DNA of 64,000 nucleotides from CAVQGZ01 sp964400785 (GTDB taxonomy: Bacteria > Actinomycetota > Actinomycetes > Jiangellales > Jiangellaceae): assembly GCA_964400785.1 (NCBI GenBank), contig CAYNWB010000007.1, positions 9,821 to 73,820 of the forward strand, written 5' to 3'. Positions 1-8,841 of the stretch are shown here, piece after piece. The translations under genes and the position numbers were made by a program. How positions within the stretch are numbered: position 1 is the first letter of the stretch; every line of letters starts with the position of its first letter. The notes below the pieces were generated by a model. It was not told where the DNA came from. It saw nothing but the letters and a program-made list of their open reading frames with translations, and did not search any database.

Positions 1-1
1 C

Positions 2-1831
2 CTCGCCCACCGCGTCAGCGCCGGTGACGTGGTGGAGCCCGTCGCGATCGACAGCCCCGAGGGGCGCGCCGTGCTGCGGCACTCGACGGCCCACGTGCTC
101 GCGCAGGCCGTCCAGGAGCTCTTCCCGTCGGCCCGGCTCGGGATCGGCCCCCCGATCAAGGACGGCTTCTACTACGACTTCGACGTCGCCGAGCCCTTCA
201 CCCCCGAGAACCTCGAGGCGCTCACGACCCGGATGCGCAAGATCGTCAAGGAGGGCCAGCGCTTCGTGCGCCGCGTCGTCAGCGACGACGAGGCGCGTGC
301 CGAGCTCGCCGACGAGCCGTACAAGCTCGAGCTCATCGGGCTGAAGGGCAACGCGTCGGACGCGGCCGAGGGGGCCTCGGCCGAGGTCGGGGCCGGTGAG
401 CTGACCATCTACGACAACCTGCGCCGCGACGGCTCGGTGGCCTGGAACGACCTGTGCCGAGGGCCGCACCTGCCGACCACCAAGCACATCCCCGCCTTCG
501 AGCTCACCCGTGTGGCCGCCGCCTACTGGCGCGGGTCGGAGACGAACCCCCAGCTGCAGCGCATCTACGGCACCGCCTGGGAGTCCAAGCAGGCGCTGCA
601 GCAGCACCTGGAGATGCTGGCCGAGGCCGAGCGTCGCGACCACCGCAAGCTCGGCGCCGAGCTCGACCTGTTCTCGTTCCCCGAGCAGATCGGGTCGGGA
701 CTGGCGGTCTGGCACCCCAAGGGCGGCGTGGTGCGCACCGTCATGGAGGACTACTCGCGGCGTCGCCACGAGCAGGCCGGCTACCAGTTCGTCCAGACCC
801 CCCACCTGACCAAGGCCGGGCTGTTCGAGACCTCCGGTCACCTGCAGTGGTACGCCGAGGGCATGTACCCGCCGATGGAGCTCGACGGCGGTGCCGAGTA
901 CTACCTCAAGCCCATGAACTGCCCGATGCACATGCTCATCTACTCCTCGCGCGGGCGGTCGTACCGCGAGCTGCCCATGCGGCTGTTCGAGTTCGGCACC
1001 GTGTACCGGTACGAGAAGTCGGGGGTCGTGCACGGCCTGACCCGGGCGCGGGGCTTCACCCAGGACGACTCCCACATCTTCTGCACGCCCGAGCAGCTCG
1101 CCGACGAGCTGGCGTCGCTGCTCGACTTCGTCGTCGCCCTGCTGCGCGACTACGGCTTGACCGACTTCTCCGCCGAGCTGTCGACCCGTCCGGACAAGTT
1201 CGTGGGCGAGCCCGCGCAGTGGGACGCCGCCGAGGCGGCCCTGCGCGACGCGCTCGACCGCTCGGGGCTCGACTACGTGGTCGCCGAGGGCGAGGGTGCC
1301 TTCTACGCCCCCAAGATCGACGTGCACGTCTCCGACGCCCTCGGGCGACGCTGGCAGCTGTCGACGTTGCAGGTCGACCTGCAGCTTCCCGTCCGCTTCG
1401 ACCTGGAGTACCAGGCCTCGGACGGCACCCGCCAGCGGCCTTACGTGATCCACCGGGCACTGTTCGGCTCGGTCGAGCGCTTCTTCGGCATCCTGCTCGA
1501 GCACTACGCAGGGGCGTTCCCGGCATGGCTGGCACCGGTTCAGGTCGTCGGCATCCCGATCACCGACGCCCATGTGGCCTACCTGCAGGACGTGGCCGCC
1601 ACCCTGCGCTCCGCCGGCATCCGGGTCGAGGTCGACACGTCCGACGACCGGATGCAGAAGAAGATCCGCACCGCCCAGCGGGCCAAGGTGCCGTTCATGC
1701 TGCTGGCCGGCGACGCGGACGTCGAGGCTGGTGCGGTGTCGTTCCGGTTCCGGGACGGCACCCAGCGCAACGGGGTGCCGGTGGACGAGGCAGTCGCACA
1801 CATCGTGCGGGCCGTCACCGACCGGGAGTGA
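2..1831 (+). CDS. thrS: Threonine--tRNA ligase, 5' end outside window
   Basis: Class II aminoacyl-tRNA synthetase that charges tRNA-Thr. The frame is open from base 2 (residues LAHRVSAGD, the tail of the N-terminal TGS domain), so the real start lies before the window. Next comes the editing domain with its HSTAH metal-type motif near nt 80, then the catalytic core: zinc-ligand Cys in MNCPMH near nt 919, motif 2 around HGLTRARGFTQDDSH, motif 3 at GSVERFFGILLEHY near nt 1470. The C-terminal anticodon-binding domain follows (VQVVGIPITDAH onward). A HIT-family gene starts 7 nt downstream, as in mycobacteria, so the two are probably cotranscribed. Identification is secure. Confidence 0.97.
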   Translation, partial: LAHRVSAGDVVEPVAIDSPEGRAVLRHSTAHVLAQAVQELFPSARLGIGPPIKDGFYYDFDVAEPFTPENLEALTTRMRKIVKEGQRFVRRVVSDDEARAELADEPYKLELIGLKGNASDAAEGASAEVGAGELTIYDNLRRDGSVAWNDLCRGPHLPTTKHIPAFELTRVAAAYWRGSETNPQLQRIYGTAWESKQALQQHLEMLAEAERRDHRKLGAELDLFSFPEQIGSGLAVWHPKGGVVRTVMEDYSRRRHEQAGYQFVQTPHLTKAGLFETSGHLQWYAEGMYPPMELDGGAEYYLKPMNCPMHMLIYSSRGRSYRELPMRLFEFGTVYRYEKSGVVHGLTRARGFTQDDSHIFCTPEQLADELASLLDFVVALLRDYGLTDFSAELSTRPDKFVGEPAQWDAAEAALRDALDRSGLDYVVAEGEGAFYAPKIDVHVSDALGRRWQLSTLQVDLQLPVRFDLEYQASDGTRQRPYVIHRALFGSVERFFGILLEHYAGAFPAWLAPVQVVGIPITDAHVAYLQDVAATLRSAGIRVEVDTSDDRMQKKIRTAQRAKVPFMLLAGDADVEAGAVSFRFRDGTQRNGVPVDEAVAHIVRAVTDRE

Positions 1832-1838
1832 CCGCCCG

Positions 1839-2399
1839 GTGACCGGCAGCGGGGAGCAGCCCGCCGAGCTCGTCGGCCAGGACGGCGCGTCGGTGCCCGA
1901 CCGGCTGGCCCGGCTCTGGACCCCTCACCGGATGGCCTACATCAAGGCCGAGGCCGAGATCGACCGGGACGAGGGTGGGTGCCCCTTCTGCCGCATCCCG
2001 TCCCTCGGCGACCGCGAGGGCCTCGTGCTGCACCGGGGGCAGCACGTGTACAGCGTGCTGAACCTGCACCCCTACAACCCGGGGCACCTCATGGTCGTCC
2101 CGTACCGGCACGTCGCCAACCTCGAGGACCTCACCGACGACGAGGCCGGTGAGCTCACCCGCGTGACCCAGCAGGCGCTGCGCGTGATCCGCACGGTGTC
2201 GCGTCCCCACGGCTTCAACGTGGGCCTCAACCTCGGGGGAGTGGCCGGCGGGTCGCTGGCGGCGCACCTGCACCAGCACGTCGTGCCGCGTTGGAGCGGC
2301 GACGCCAACTTCATCGCCGTGATCTCGCACACCAAGGTGATCCCGCAGCTGCTCAGCGAGACCCGCGACCTGCTGGCACAGGCCTGGTCGCAGACCTGA
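1839..2399 (+). CDS. HIT-family nucleotide phosphorylase/hydrolase (Ap4A phosphorylase-like)
   Basis: Histidine-triad protein of 186 aa. The triad HLHQH is encoded around nt 2268-2282 and followed by VVPRW. An N-terminal CPFC pair looks like a metal site. The position directly after thrS matches M. tuberculosis Rv2613c, described as a diadenosine tetraphosphate phosphorylase, so cleavage of Ap4A (a by-product of aminoacyl-tRNA synthetases) is a reasonable inference. The GTG at 1839 is chosen because it falls just after the thrS stop; an open frame continues upstream but would overlap thrS heavily. Substrate is not provable from sequence. Confidence 0.9.
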   Translation: MTGSGEQPAELVGQDGASVPDRLARLWTPHRMAYIKAEAEIDRDEGGCPFCRIPSLGDREGLVLHRGQHVYSVLNLHPYNPGHLMVVPYRHVANLEDLTDDEAGELTRVTQQALRVIRTVSRPHGFNVGLNLGGVAGGSLAAHLHQHVVPRWSGDANFIAVISHTKVIPQLLSETRDLLAQAWSQT

Positions 2400-2405
2400 C
2401 GCGGC

Positions 2406-4568
2406 TCAGCCGTTGCTCTGCTTGGCGGCCTCGATCGCCTTGGCCGCCAGGTGGGCCGGCATAGGTTCGTAGTGGCTGAAGCTGCGCGAGAACGTGCCGG
2501 TGCCGTGCGACATCGACCGCAGGTCGATCGCGTACCGGACGATCTCGACCTGCGGAACCTGGGCGCGCACCACCGTGCGTCCCGACCCGACGGGCTCCGT
2601 GCCCTGCACGCGTCCCCGGCGCGACGACAGGTCGCCCATCACCGCACCGAGGTGCTCGTCGCTGATGAGCACCGACACGTCGTCCACCGGCTCCAGCAGC
2701 GACACCCCGGCTGCGTCGGCGGCCTCGCGCAGCGCGAGGGCGCCCGCGGTCTGGAACGCCATGTCGGAGGAGTCGACGCTGTGGGCCTTGCCGTCCACAA
2801 GGGTGACCCTGAGGTCGACCATCGGGTACCCGGCAGCCACACCCTTCTCGGCCTGGGCGCGCACGCCCTTCTCGACCGACGGGATGAACTGCCGCGGCAC
2901 CGCGCCGCCGACGACCTTGTCGACGAACTCGATGCCCGCGCCCTCGGGCAGCGGCTCGACCTCGATGTCGCAGATACCGAACTGGCCGTGGCCACCGCTC
3001 TGCTTGACGTGCCGCCCGCGCGCGCTGGCGGGTGCGGAGAAGGTCTCGCGCAACGGCACGCGCAGGTCGGTGCGGTCGACCTCGACGCCGTAGCGGTTGG
3101 ACAGCTTGTCCAGCAGCAGGTCGGTGTGGGCCTCACCCATGGTCCACAGCACCAGCTGGTGCGTCTCGGCGTTGTTCTCCACCCGCAGGGTCGGGTCCTC
3201 GGCGACCAGTCGCGCCAGCGCACCGGAGAGCTTGTCCTCGTCGGCCTTCGCGTGCGCGACGATGGCGACCGGCAGCAGAGGCTCGGGCAGCTCCCACGGG
3301 CGCAGCACGAGGGGGGCGTCCTTGTCCGAGAGGGTGTCACCGGTCTCGGCGCGTGACAGCTTCGCGACCGCGCAGATGTCGCCGGCGACGCACTCGCCGA
3401 CCGTGCGCAGGTTCTTGCCGAGGGGGGACGAGAGGGCCCCGATGCGCTCGTCCTCGTCGTGGTCGGCGTGGCCGGCCTGCTCGCCGGCGAAGGTGCTCAG
3501 GTGGCCCGAGACGTGCACGACCGTGTCGGGGCGCAGGGTGCCGGAGAACACGCGCACCAGGCTGATGCGTCCGACGTAGGGGTCGGAGGTGGTCTTGACC
3601 ACCTCGGCGACCAGAGGGCCGGCCGCGTCGACGCGGATGCCGCCCACGGCCTTGCCGTCGATCCTCATCGCCTCGGGCATGGGGTGCTCGAACGGGGACG
3701 GGAAGGCGCTGGTGATCACCTCGAGCAGCTCGTCCACCCCGACCCCTGTGGTCGAGCACACGGGGATGACCGGGTGGAACGACCCGCGGGCCACCGCCTT
3801 CTCCATGTCGTCCACGAGCACGTCCAGCGACACCTGCTCACCGGACAGGTACCGGTCCATCAGCGTCTCGTCCTCGGACTCCTCGATGATGGCCTCGATC
3901 AGAGCCGGACGGGCGTCCTCGATGCGGGCGGCCTCGTCGTCGCTGGGCGCGCGCTGGGACGTGGTGCCACCGGAGTGGTCGAACGCCCGCTGCGACAGCA
4001 GGGCGAGCAGGCCGGTGACCTCGCCGGCCGAGCTGACGGGCAGGTAGGCGGGCAGCACCCTCTCGCCGAAGGCGTCCTGGCATGCGGCCAGCGTGGCCGC
4101 GACGTCGGCGCGCTGGTGGTCGAGCTTGGTGATGACCACGGCGCGCGGCATGTTCACCGCCGCGCACTCCTCCCACAGGGCCTGCGTCGACCCGTCGATG
4201 CCGTCGGCCGCGGAGACGACGAACAGGGCGCAGTCCGCGGCGCGCAGTCCCGCCCGCAGCTCGCCCACGTAGTCGGCATACCCGGGCGTGTCGAGCAGGT
4301 TCACCTTGGTGCCGTTGGCCATCAGGGGAGCCACCGCGAGGGAGACCGAGCGCTGCTGCTTGATCTCGGCGTCGTCGAAGTCGGTGACGGTGGAGCCGTC
4401 CTCGACCCGGCCGGCCCGCGCGATGGTGCCGGTACCGGCCAGCATGGCCTCGACGAGCGTTGTCTTGCCCGCTCCGGTGTGGCCCACGAGGACGACGTTG
4501 CGCACGCCGTCCGGGGAGTGGGCGACGGGGGCGTCACCGTTGGACGTGCCAGGACGATCTGCAGCCAT
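2406..4568 (-). CDS. Elongation factor G-like GTPase (EF-G2/FusA2 type)
   Basis: Translational GTPase paralog of EF-G, 720 aa from the chosen start. G1 is GHTGAGKT (residues 29-36), where canonical EF-G has a GHxDxGKT form. G3 is DTPG (93-96) and G4 is TKLD (147-150) instead of NKxD. EF-G domains II-V follow. These deviations are typical of the second EF-G of actinobacteria, whose cellular role is unsettled. The ATG at 4568 is preferred because GGAGA sits 6 nt upstream; an in-frame ATG at 4598 would add 10 residues. It lies on the opposite strand between the HIT gene and pgsA, breaking an order that is contiguous in mycobacteria. Confidence 0.9.
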   Translation of the reverse strand: MAADRPGTSNGDAPVAHSPDGVRNVVLVGHTGAGKTTLVEAMLAGTGTIARAGRVEDGSTVTDFDDAEIKQQRSVSLAVAPLMANGTKVNLLDTPGYADYVGELRAGLRAADCALFVVSAADGIDGSTQALWEECAAVNMPRAVVITKLDHQRADVAATLAACQDAFGERVLPAYLPVSSAGEVTGLLALLSQRAFDHSGGTTSQRAPSDDEAARIEDARPALIEAIIEESEDETLMDRYLSGEQVSLDVLVDDMEKAVARGSFHPVIPVCSTTGVGVDELLEVITSAFPSPFEHPMPEAMRIDGKAVGGIRVDAAGPLVAEVVKTTSDPYVGRISLVRVFSGTLRPDTVVHVSGHLSTFAGEQAGHADHDEDERIGALSSPLGKNLRTVGECVAGDICAVAKLSRAETGDTLSDKDAPLVLRPWELPEPLLPVAIVAHAKADEDKLSGALARLVAEDPTLRVENNAETHQLVLWTMGEAHTDLLLDKLSNRYGVEVDRTDLRVPLRETFSAPASARGRHVKQSGGHGQFGICDIEVEPLPEGAGIEFVDKVVGGAVPRQFIPSVEKGVRAQAEKGVAAGYPMVDLRVTLVDGKAHSVDSSDMAFQTAGALALREAADAAGVSLLEPVDDVSVLISDEHLGAVMGDLSSRRGRVQGTEPVGSGRTVVRAQVPQVEIVRYAIDLRSMSHGTGTFSRSFSHYEPMPAHLAAKAIEAAKQSNG

Positions 4569-4679
4569 GAGGTCTCCGTTCGTGTGCGTCAGGCGCACTC
4601 ACCCTTGCCGGTGCCGATATCCCATCACAAGGGACTGGGCACACCTCGCGTCGGCTCCGGCGAAGCACTCGTCAGGCCG

Positions 4680-4685
4680 TAGCAT
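4680..4685 (+). promoter_or_regulatory. Candidate -10 element for pgsA
   Basis: TAGCAT fits the actinobacterial TANNNT pattern and ends 8 nt before the GTG start of pgsA, so transcription would begin close to the start codon. No convincing -35 was seen. The 125-nt gap separates pgsA from the divergent EF-G2 gene, so some promoter is expected here. Confidence 0.4.
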
Positions 4686-4693
4686 CGACGCCC

Positions 4694-5320
4694 GTGATCG
4701 GCAGCCGGCTGCGCCCCGTCGCCGCGAGGGTCATCGACCCCGTGGCCACCGGGCTGCTGAGACTGGGGCTGACCCCGGACGTCGTGACGGCGCTCGGCAC
4801 GACTCTCGTCGTCGTCACCGCTCTGGTGGCGTACCCGCGTGGGTACCTGCTGGGTGGGACGCTGCTGATCGCCCTGTTCGTGCTCGCCGACAGCCTCGAC
4901 GGGACGATGGCGCGGCTGTCGGGCCGATCCAGCGCGTGGGGTGCCTTTCTGGACTCCACCCTCGACCGCATCGCGGACGCCGCCATCTTCGCCGGGCTCG
5001 CCTTGTGGTTCGTGACCCAGGACGACCTGCTCGGCGTCGGACTCAGCCTGGGTGCGCTCGTGCTGGGGCAGGTGGTCTCGTACGCGCGAGCCCGGGCCGA
5101 GGGGCTCGGTGCCCAGGCGGCGGTGGGCATCGCCGAGCGCACCGAGCGCCTCGTCGTCGTGCTCGTCGCCGCCGGACTGGTGGGAGCCGGGCTGCCCTCG
5201 TGGGTGCTCGTCGCCGCGATGGGCCTGATCGCGCTGGCCTCCGGCGTCACCGTCGTGCAGCGCATGGTCGTCGTCCGCAGGCAGCTCGTGCCCGGTCCGA
5301 CCCAGCACGAGAGGACCTGA
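4694..5320 (+). CDS. pgsA: Phosphatidylinositol phosphate synthase (CDP-alcohol phosphotransferase)
   Basis: Integral membrane enzyme of 208 aa joining CDP-diacylglycerol to inositol phosphate, the entry to phosphatidylinositol and PIM lipids. The complete CDP-alcohol phosphotransferase signature is visible: D66, D69-G70, A73-R74, G83, D87, D91. Several hydrophobic segments flank it. GTG start at 4694. The downstream acyltransferase begins 1 nt after its stop and pimA overlaps that gene, forming the PIM operon known from mycobacteria (Rv2612c-Rv2610c). The neighbours support the inositol substrate over glycerol phosphate. Confidence 0.93.
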   Translation: MIGSRLRPVAARVIDPVATGLLRLGLTPDVVTALGTTLVVVTALVAYPRGYLLGGTLLIALFVLADSLDGTMARLSGRSSAWGAFLDSTLDRIADAAIFAGLALWFVTQDDLLGVGLSLGALVLGQVVSYARARAEGLGAQAAVGIAERTERLVVVLVAAGLVGAGLPSWVLVAAMGLIALASGVTVVQRMVVVRRQLVPGPTQHERT

Positions 5321-5321
5321 C

Positions 5322-6224
5322 GTGGGACTGCAGCAGGCGGCATCGGTCGTGGCGTACCGGGGTGGCTGGAAGGCGGTGCGCTACCTGCCCGACGCAGCGG
5401 CCTACGCGCTGTTCGACCGGGTCGCCGACCTCGCCTGGCAACGCGGGACCAAGGGCGCACGGCGCCTTCGGCAGAACCTGGCCCGGGTGGTGCCCGATGC
5501 CGACGACGCCGCCCTGGACGCGCTCACCCGCCAGGGGCTGCGGTCGTACTTCACCTACTGGTGCGACGCGTTCCGCCTGCCCGACTGGGACACCGCGCGG
5601 ATCGAGCGCATCGAGGTCAGCAACGAGCACATCCTGCGCGAGGCCCTGGCGAACGGCCGGGGGGCGGTGGGTGCGCTGCCGCACATGGGCAACTGGGACC
5701 ACGGTGGTGCCTGGTGCACCGCGAACGGGATCCCGGTCACGACGGTGGCCGAGCGGCTCGAGCCCGAAGCGGTCTTTCTCGAGTTCCTGCGGTTCCGCGA
5801 GGGACTGGGCATGACCATCTACCCGCTGACCGGCGCAGACACCGACGTGTTCTCCCAGCTGGCCCAGCACGTGCGCGGCAACGACTTCGTGCCGCTGGTC
5901 GCCGACCGCGACCTGAGCGCCCGCGGCATCCCTGTCACGTTCTTCGGCGAGCGGGCCACGATGCCGGCCGGGCCCGCCGCGCTGGCCCTGCGTACCGGGG
6001 CTCCCCTGATCCCCGTCACGACCTGGTTCGTGGGGCGCGCTCCCGACCACTCGTTGGTGCTGCACTTCGACGACCCGATCGAGGTGCCGGTCGGGTCGGG
6101 CCGAGACAAGGCAGCGGCCATGACGCAGCGGCTCGCCGACGTGTTCGCCGACCGCATCCGCGAGCACCCCGCCGACTGGCACATGCTGCAGCGGCTGTTC
6201 ACCGCCGACCTGACGCCACGATGA
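5322..6224 (+). CDS. Phosphatidylinositol mannoside acyltransferase (LpxL/HtrB-like)
   Basis: 300-aa membrane-associated acyltransferase of the lipid A biosynthesis (LpxL/HtrB) superfamily. The catalytic HX4D motif is HMGNWD with H121 and D126. Between pgsA and pimA this matches M. tuberculosis Rv2611c (PatA), which transfers a fatty acyl group from acyl-CoA to a mannose of PIM1/PIM2. It starts at GTG 5322, one nucleotide after the pgsA stop, and ends in an ATGA overlap with pimA, implying translational coupling. Family assignment is strong; the exact acceptor is inferred from context. Confidence 0.92.
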   Translation: MGLQQAASVVAYRGGWKAVRYLPDAAAYALFDRVADLAWQRGTKGARRLRQNLARVVPDADDAALDALTRQGLRSYFTYWCDAFRLPDWDTARIERIEVSNEHILREALANGRGAVGALPHMGNWDHGGAWCTANGIPVTTVAERLEPEAVFLEFLRFREGLGMTIYPLTGADTDVFSQLAQHVRGNDFVPLVADRDLSARGIPVTFFGERATMPAGPAALALRTGAPLIPVTTWFVGRAPDHSLVLHFDDPIEVPVGSGRDKAAAMTQRLADVFADRIREHPADWHMLQRLFTADLTPR

Positions 6225-7360
6225 CCCAGCTGCGGGTGGGGCTGGTGAGCCCGTACTCCTGGAGCGCCATGGGTGGGGTCCAGGTGCATGTGCGGGACTT
6301 CGCACAGATGCTGCGCGAGCGCGGGCACGAGGCATCCATCCTCGCTCCCGCCGAGGACGAGGACGACCTCGAGCCGGGAGTGGTCTGGGGCGGACGTCCG
6401 GTTGCCGTGCCGTACAACGGTTCGGTGGCCCGTCTGACGTTCGGGCCCGTGGCCGCCGGCCGGGTGCGGCGATGGCTGGCGAACGGCGAGTTCGACATCG
6501 TCCACGTCCACCAGCCCGAGTCGCCGAGCCTGAGCATCCTCGCCGTCTGGGCTGCTGACGCGCCGCTCGTCGGCACCTGGCACATGGCCTCGGAGCGGTC
6601 GAAGGCCCTGGTCGGGTTCTCCGGGATCCTGCGCCCGTCGCTGGAGAAGATCGAGGCCCGCATCGCCGTCAGCGAGGCCGCGCGCACCACCCTGGTGAGC
6701 CACCTCGGGGGTGACCCGGTGCTCATCCCCAACGGGGTTCACGTCGACACGTACGCCGCCGCCCGACCGCGGGCCGACCTGCGCGCCCCCGGCGGCACGG
6801 TGTCGTTCCTGGGTCGGCTCGACGAGCCGCGCAAGGGGCTGCCCGTGCTGCTGGCCGCCTGGCCCGACGTCGTGCGGCGGCACCCGCAGGCCCGGCTGCT
6901 CGTCGCCGGCCCCGGGGACGTCGCGGAGGCCCAGCGCACCGTGCCGGTCGACGTGCGCGACACGATCCGGTGGCTCGGTCGGATCAGCGACGCCGACAAG
7001 GCCACGATGCTCGCCAGCAGCGACATCTACGTCGGCCCGCACACCGGTGGGGAGTCGTTCGGCATCGTGCTCGTCGAGGCGATGGCGGCCGGCGCCACCG
7101 TCGTGGCCAGCGACCTGCCCGCGTTCCGGGCCGTGCTCGGTGAGGGAGCCGCAGGTCGCACCTTCGCGATGGGCGACTCGGCGGCCTTGGCACGCACCCT
7201 GTCGCAGCTGCTCGGCGACCCGGACGAACGGAGTCGGCTACGGGCCGGAGCCCGTGCCCAGGTGCATGCCTACGACTGGCCGACGGTCACCGACCAGGTG
7301 CTCGAGGTCTACGACCTCGTGCTCGGGCGCAGCGTCGCTCCCCGACGGACGGTGCGCTGA
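6221..7360 (+). CDS. pimA: Phosphatidyl-myo-inositol alpha-mannosyltransferase
   Basis: GT4-family retaining glycosyltransferase, 379 aa, adding the first mannose from GDP-mannose to phosphatidylinositol at the inner face of the membrane. The N-terminal Rossmann domain begins with VGLVSPYSWSAMGGVQVHV (the GG loop). The C-terminal EX7E motif is E278 to E286 in GGESFGIVLVEAMAAG, the nucleotide-sugar site. It starts at ATG 6221 within an ATGA overlap with the acyltransferase. A GTG-started membrane-anchored gene follows 1 nt after its stop. Confidence 0.94.
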   Translation: MTQLRVGLVSPYSWSAMGGVQVHVRDFAQMLRERGHEASILAPAEDEDDLEPGVVWGGRPVAVPYNGSVARLTFGPVAAGRVRRWLANGEFDIVHVHQPESPSLSILAVWAADAPLVGTWHMASERSKALVGFSGILRPSLEKIEARIAVSEAARTTLVSHLGGDPVLIPNGVHVDTYAAARPRADLRAPGGTVSFLGRLDEPRKGLPVLLAAWPDVVRRHPQARLLVAGPGDVAEAQRTVPVDVRDTIRWLGRISDADKATMLASSDIYVGPHTGGESFGIVLVEAMAAGATVVASDLPAFRAVLGEGAAGRTFAMGDSAALARTLSQLLGDPDERSRLRAGARAQVHAYDWPTVTDQVLEVYDLVLGRSVAPRRTVR

Positions 7361-7361
7361 C

Positions 7362-7892
7362 GTGGAGGCCCTCGTCGTGCTGCTCGTCGTGGCCGCGGTC
7401 GGGGCGCTCGTCGTGACGTGGTCGGCGGCACGCCTCGACCACCTGCACACGCGGCTCGAACGCATGGACGCGACGCTGGACGCCGAGCTGCTGCGCCGCT
7501 CGGGCGCGACGCTCGAGGTCGCCACGAGCGGGCTGCTCGACCCCGCCAGCTCGATGGTGCTCGCCGACGCGGCCCATCGCGCCCGCTCGGCGCCACCGAG
7601 CGGGCGGGAGGAGGCCGAGTCGGCTCTCACCGAGGCCCTGGTGGCGGCCTTCGACGACCCGGGTGGGGCAAGCGCCGTGGCGGTGCCGGAGTGGGGCCGT
7701 GAGCTCGTCACCGACCTCGGCACGGCCTGCCGCCGGGTGCAGACCGCCCGGCGGCTGCACAACGGGACGGTGTCGGTGACGCGCCACCGGCGTCGGTCGC
7801 GCTTCGTCCGGCTCTTCCACCTGGCAGGACGCGCTGCCATGCCCGAGCACATCGAGTTCGACGACCGCGTGCCCGCAGCGTTCCAGCGATGA
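7362..7892 (+). CDS. Membrane-anchored LemA-like protein of unknown function
   Basis: 176 aa, starting at GTG 7362 directly after pimA. Residues 3-20 form one hydrophobic helix (LVVLLVVAAVGALVV), followed by an acidic and basic helical region. Near the C-terminus, ARRLHNGTV followed by a hydrophobic/proline segment and a short acidic stretch resembles the ending of LemA proteins (ARRxYNxxV, then a P/FxxxAxxxG turn). I infer a divergent LemA-like anchored helical bundle facing the cell exterior or cytoplasm. In M. tuberculosis this slot holds a NUDIX gene, so the neighbour differs. No enzyme motif is visible, and function is unknown. Confidence 0.7.
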   Translation: MEALVVLLVVAAVGALVVTWSAARLDHLHTRLERMDATLDAELLRRSGATLEVATSGLLDPASSMVLADAAHRARSAPPSGREEAESALTEALVAAFDDPGGASAVAVPEWGRELVTDLGTACRRVQTARRLHNGTVSVTRHRRRSRFVRLFHLAGRAAMPEHIEFDDRVPAAFQR

Positions 7893-7917
7893 CGCACCGA
7901 GTGCGACGACCTACGCT
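7889..7917 (+). promoter_or_regulatory. pdxS promoter, probably leaderless
   Basis: ATGACG at 7889-7894 is a fair -35 (core TGAC), followed by a 17-nt spacer and TACGCT at 7912-7917 as -10 (TANNNT). Exactly six bases separate the -10 from the ATG of pdxS at 7924, so the first transcribed base would be the A of the start codon. No Shine-Dalgarno precedes pdxS, consistent with a leaderless mRNA. Confidence 0.6.
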
Positions 7918-7923
7918 GGTGCC

Positions 7924-8841
7924 ATGACGACCCGTGACCGCGCCGATGACTTCTCCGCCGCCGAGGTGGGTACCGACCGCGTGAAGCGCGGCATGGCTGA
8001 GATGCTCAAGGGCGGGGTGATCATGGACGTGGTCACCGCGGAGCAGGCACGCATCGCCGAGGACGCCGGCGCGGTGGCCGTCATGGCGCTCGAGCGGGTG
8101 CCTGCCGACATCCGGGCGCAGGGCGGGGTCTCGCGCATGAGCGACCCCGACATGATCGACAGCATCATCGCCGCCGTGTCGATCCCCGTGATGGCCAAGG
8201 CCCGCATCGGGCACTTCGTCGAGGCTCAGGTGCTGCAGTCCCTCGGGGTCGACTACGTCGACGAGTCCGAGGTGCTCACGCCGGCCGACTACGCCCACCA
8301 CATCGACAAGTGGCAGTTCACGGTGCCGTTCGTGTGCGGGGCCACGAACCTCGGCGAGGCGCTGCGCCGGATCGGTGAGGGAGCGGCGATGATCCGCTCG
8401 AAGGGGGAGGCCGGCACCGGTGACGTCTCCAACGCCACCACGCACATGCGCGCCATCGGCGACGAGATCCGTCGCCTGACGTCGCTGCGCAGCGACGAGC
8501 TCTACCTCGCGGCCAAGGAGATGCAGGCGCCGTTCGCGCTGGTCGAGGAGGTCGCGCGGATCGGTCGGCTGCCCGTGGTGATGTTCACCGCGGGAGGCAT
8601 CGCCACCCCGGCGGACGCCGCGATGATGATGCAGCTCGGCGCCGACGGTGTCTTCGTCGGCTCCGGCATCTTCAAGTCGGGCGACCCGGCCAGGCGGGCA
8701 GCGGCGATCGTGGCCGCCACGACGCACTTCGACAACCCCGACGTGATCGCCAAGGTGTCGCGCGGCCTGGGCGAGGCCATGGTCGGCATCAACGTCGAGG
8801 AGATCCCGCAGCCGCACCGACTGGCCGAGCGGGGTTGGTGA
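7924..8841 (+). CDS. pdxS: Pyridoxal 5'-phosphate synthase, lyase subunit
   Basis: Forms PLP directly from ribose 5-phosphate, glyceraldehyde 3-phosphate and ammonia in a 12:12 complex with PdxT. The 305-aa TIM barrel has usual length; recognisable parts are KGGVIMDVVTAEQARIAEDAGAV at the start (shortened here to its core KGGVIMDVV), the Lys of VMAKARIGHF and the Lys of SKGEAGTGDV, which carry the covalent intermediates. ATG 7924 fits the leaderless promoter. pdxT follows with a GTGA overlap, so both subunits are made together. Confidence 0.97.
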   Translation: MTTRDRADDFSAAEVGTDRVKRGMAEMLKGGVIMDVVTAEQARIAEDAGAVAVMALERVPADIRAQGGVSRMSDPDMIDSIIAAVSIPVMAKARIGHFVEAQVLQSLGVDYVDESEVLTPADYAHHIDKWQFTVPFVCGATNLGEALRRIGEGAAMIRSKGEAGTGDVSNATTHMRAIGDEIRRLTSLRSDELYLAAKEMQAPFALVEEVARIGRLPVVMFTAGGIATPADAAMMMQLGADGVFVGSGIFKSGDPARRAAAIVAATTHFDNPDVIAKVSRGLGEAMVGINVEEIPQPHRLAERGW

